From NCBI GenBank assembly GCA_031368465.1, contig JANMNT010000340.1, forward strand, positions 1 to 15,795: 15,795 nucleotides of DNA, read 5' to 3'. The stretch is from UKL13-2 sp031368465. Its GTDB lineage: Bacteria > Pseudomonadota > Gammaproteobacteria > Burkholderiales > Usitatibacteraceae. This document shows positions 14,683 through 15,795 of this stretch, one piece after another. The first letter of the stretch is position 1. Each line of letters begins with the position of its first letter. Below the pieces are notes generated by a model. The model ran no database searches. It was not told where the DNA came from and was given only the letters and a program-made list of their open reading frames with translations. The position numbers were made by a program, and so were the translations under genes.

Positions 14683-14711
14683 AGCCGCGACGCCGAACTG
14701 GCATCGCGGCT
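14683..14711 (-). other. Stem-loop between pstS and pstC
   Basis: AGCCGCGA (14683-14690) and TCGCGGCT (14704-14711) pair perfectly, and inside them GCC/GGC pair around GAACT after one mismatch. It lies just behind the pstS stop (14729). No T run follows on the minus strand, so it more likely stabilises the pstS 3' end or attenuates, giving more PstS than PstCAB. A second small hairpin (TCAAAT-N5-ATTTGA, 14652-14668) lies nearer pstC. Confidence 0.55.
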
Positions 14712-14728
14712 CTTCCTATCGAGACAAA

Positions 14729-15772
14729 TTACTTCCAGATTGCCTGACCGCTTGGGCCTTTGACTTCAGCTTTCCACATTGCGCGGATCTGATTTTCGAC
14801 TGCTGGTGGCATTGGCACATATTCCATTTCTGTGGCCGCCTTGTCACCATTCGTAAAGGCCCAGTCAAAAAACTTCATGACCGCGAGACCTTTTTCTGCG
14901 TTTACCTGCGCCTTGTACATCAGAATGAAGGACGCACCAGTAATCGGATAGCTGTCTTTGCCCGGCTGGTCCGTCAGAACAACGCCCATTCCCGGTGTTT
15001 TTGTCCATTCCGCGCCTGCTGCCGCGGCTTGAAATGTCGAGTCATCTGGCTGTACAAAATTGCCCGCCTGATTGCGCAACTGTGTATGCGACATTTTGTT
15101 TTTCTTGGCATACGCGTACTCGACGTAGCCAATTGAGCCCTTGATACGCTGTACGTAAGCGGAAACGCCTTCATTGCCCTTGCCGCCCACACCCTCTGGC
15201 CACGACACCGCGTTACCAACCCCGACCTTGGACTTCCATTCCGGGCTTACCTTCGAGAGGTAGTCAACAAACAGGAAGGTTGTGCCTGAACCGTCTGACC
15301 TGCGAACAACCGTGATTGGATCTGCTGGCAACTTCAACGATGGGTTCAATGCGGTAATTGCCGCATCGTTCCACATTTTGATTTTGCCAAGGTAAATATC
15401 GGCAACAACCGGTCCGGTCAACTTCATTGCGCCTGGCGCGATACCCTCAATATTTACCACTGGCACGACGCCGCCAATGATGGCTGGGAATTGAATGAGG
15501 CCATCTTTATTTAATTGCTCGCCGCTCAAAGGTGCATCAGACGCGCCAAAGTCAACTGTCTTCGCCTGAATCTGACGGATACCCGCGCCGGAGCCGATGG
15601 ACTGGTAATTCATATTGGAGTTGGAGACTTTCTTGTAGTCTTCCGCCCATTTCGCGTAAATTGGGAATGGGAAGGTTGCGCCCGCGCCGGTAATGTCTGT
15701 TGCAGAGGCTGTAGTCGCCAGCACCATGCCGGCGGTGGCAACAAATCCTGCCATGTATTTATTGAGTTTCAT
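14729..15772 (-). CDS. pstS: Periplasmic phosphate-binding protein PstS
   Basis: Captures inorganic phosphate in the periplasm and delivers it to PstCA. The 347 residues start with a Sec signal peptide of ~24 residues ending in ASA. The mature protein begins near T25 with TDITGAGATFPFP. All E. coli phosphate ligands are found at a constant offset of 23: T33, F34, S61, D79, R158, S162, G163, T164 (blocks IGSGAGIRQ, FGASDAPLS, VVRRSDGSGTTF). The GGKGNEGV and IGYVEYAYAKKN blocks are also typical. The ATG has GGAG (15781-15784) 8 nt upstream. Only 23 bases of leader are in the window, so the expected Pho boxes cannot be seen. It is the first gene of pstSCAB. Confidence 0.98.
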   Translation of the reverse strand: MKLNKYMAGFVATAGMVLATTASATDITGAGATFPFPIYAKWAEDYKKVSNSNMNYQSIGSGAGIRQIQAKTVDFGASDAPLSGEQLNKDGLIQFPAIIGGVVPVVNIEGIAPGAMKLTGPVVADIYLGKIKMWNDAAITALNPSLKLPADPITVVRRSDGSGTTFLFVDYLSKVSPEWKSKVGVGNAVSWPEGVGGKGNEGVSAYVQRIKGSIGYVEYAYAKKNKMSHTQLRNQAGNFVQPDDSTFQAAAAGAEWTKTPGMGVVLTDQPGKDSYPITGASFILMYKAQVNAEKGLAVMKFFDWAFTNGDKAATEMEYVPMPPAVENQIRAMWKAEVKGPSGQAIWK

Positions 15773-15795
15773 TGTTGATTCTCCGTTGGTGAAAA

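Noticed and set aside
1..15795. CRISPR arrays, tRNA or rRNA genes, phage or defence systems
   Set aside because: No regularly spaced repeats, cloverleaf or rRNA-like sequence, integrase, nuclease or toxin-antitoxin motif was found.

Overview
The window looks like a chromosomal segment of a betaproteobacterium. The evidence is protein similarity judged by eye: FtsH, GlmM, DHPS and PstSCAB look betaproteobacterial or gammaproteobacterial, there is a PPi-type phosphofructokinase, and a BPSS1780-like membrane protein sits in the cluster. The gene order yhbY<>rlmE-ftsH-folP-glmM is the classic proteobacterial neighbourhood. No taxon below class can be assigned from sequence alone.

Left half (1-7388), housekeeping. 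The 3' part of a 6-phosphofructokinase converges on yhbY (ribosome-associated CRM protein), and a long inverted repeat lies between them. Divergent from yhbY run rlmE (23S rRNA 2'-O-methyltransferase), ftsH (membrane AAA+ protease), folP (dihydropteroate synthase), a polytopic BPSS1780-like membrane protein and glmM (phosphoglucosamine mutase). ftsH contains an in-frame TAG after codon 61, although everything downstream is intact and full length. A clear intrinsic terminator follows ftsH, and a 17-nt palindrome abuts the folP start codon.

Middle (7389-9432), accessory. A gene-poor 340-base stretch carries a 9-nt triplicate repeat and an excellent Pho box (15 of 18 positions). It precedes a secreted 448-residue protein with a cytochrome c domain, an InlB-B-repeat-like segment and two tryptophan-rich repeats. 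Its stop codon lies inside the terminus of a 248-bp MITE-like element with 17-bp perfect inverted repeats and a CTAG target duplication.

Right half (9433-15795), phosphate acquisition on the minus strand: pstS-pstC-pstA-pstB (high-affinity phosphate ABC transporter), then phoX (Tat-exported PhoX-family alkaline phosphatase). phoX has its own candidate Pho box with an 11-nt periodicity. phoU is not in the expected place after pstB.

Interpretation: phoX, the pst operon and probably the new cytochrome-like protein form a phosphate-starvation cluster next to the ftsH-folP-glmM block. PhoX releases phosphate from organic esters outside the cytoplasm and PstSCAB imports it. The role of the cytochrome/W-repeat protein is unknown; the link to phosphate rests on its Pho box and its position. 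That protein, with its Pho box, is the best candidate for something undescribed here.
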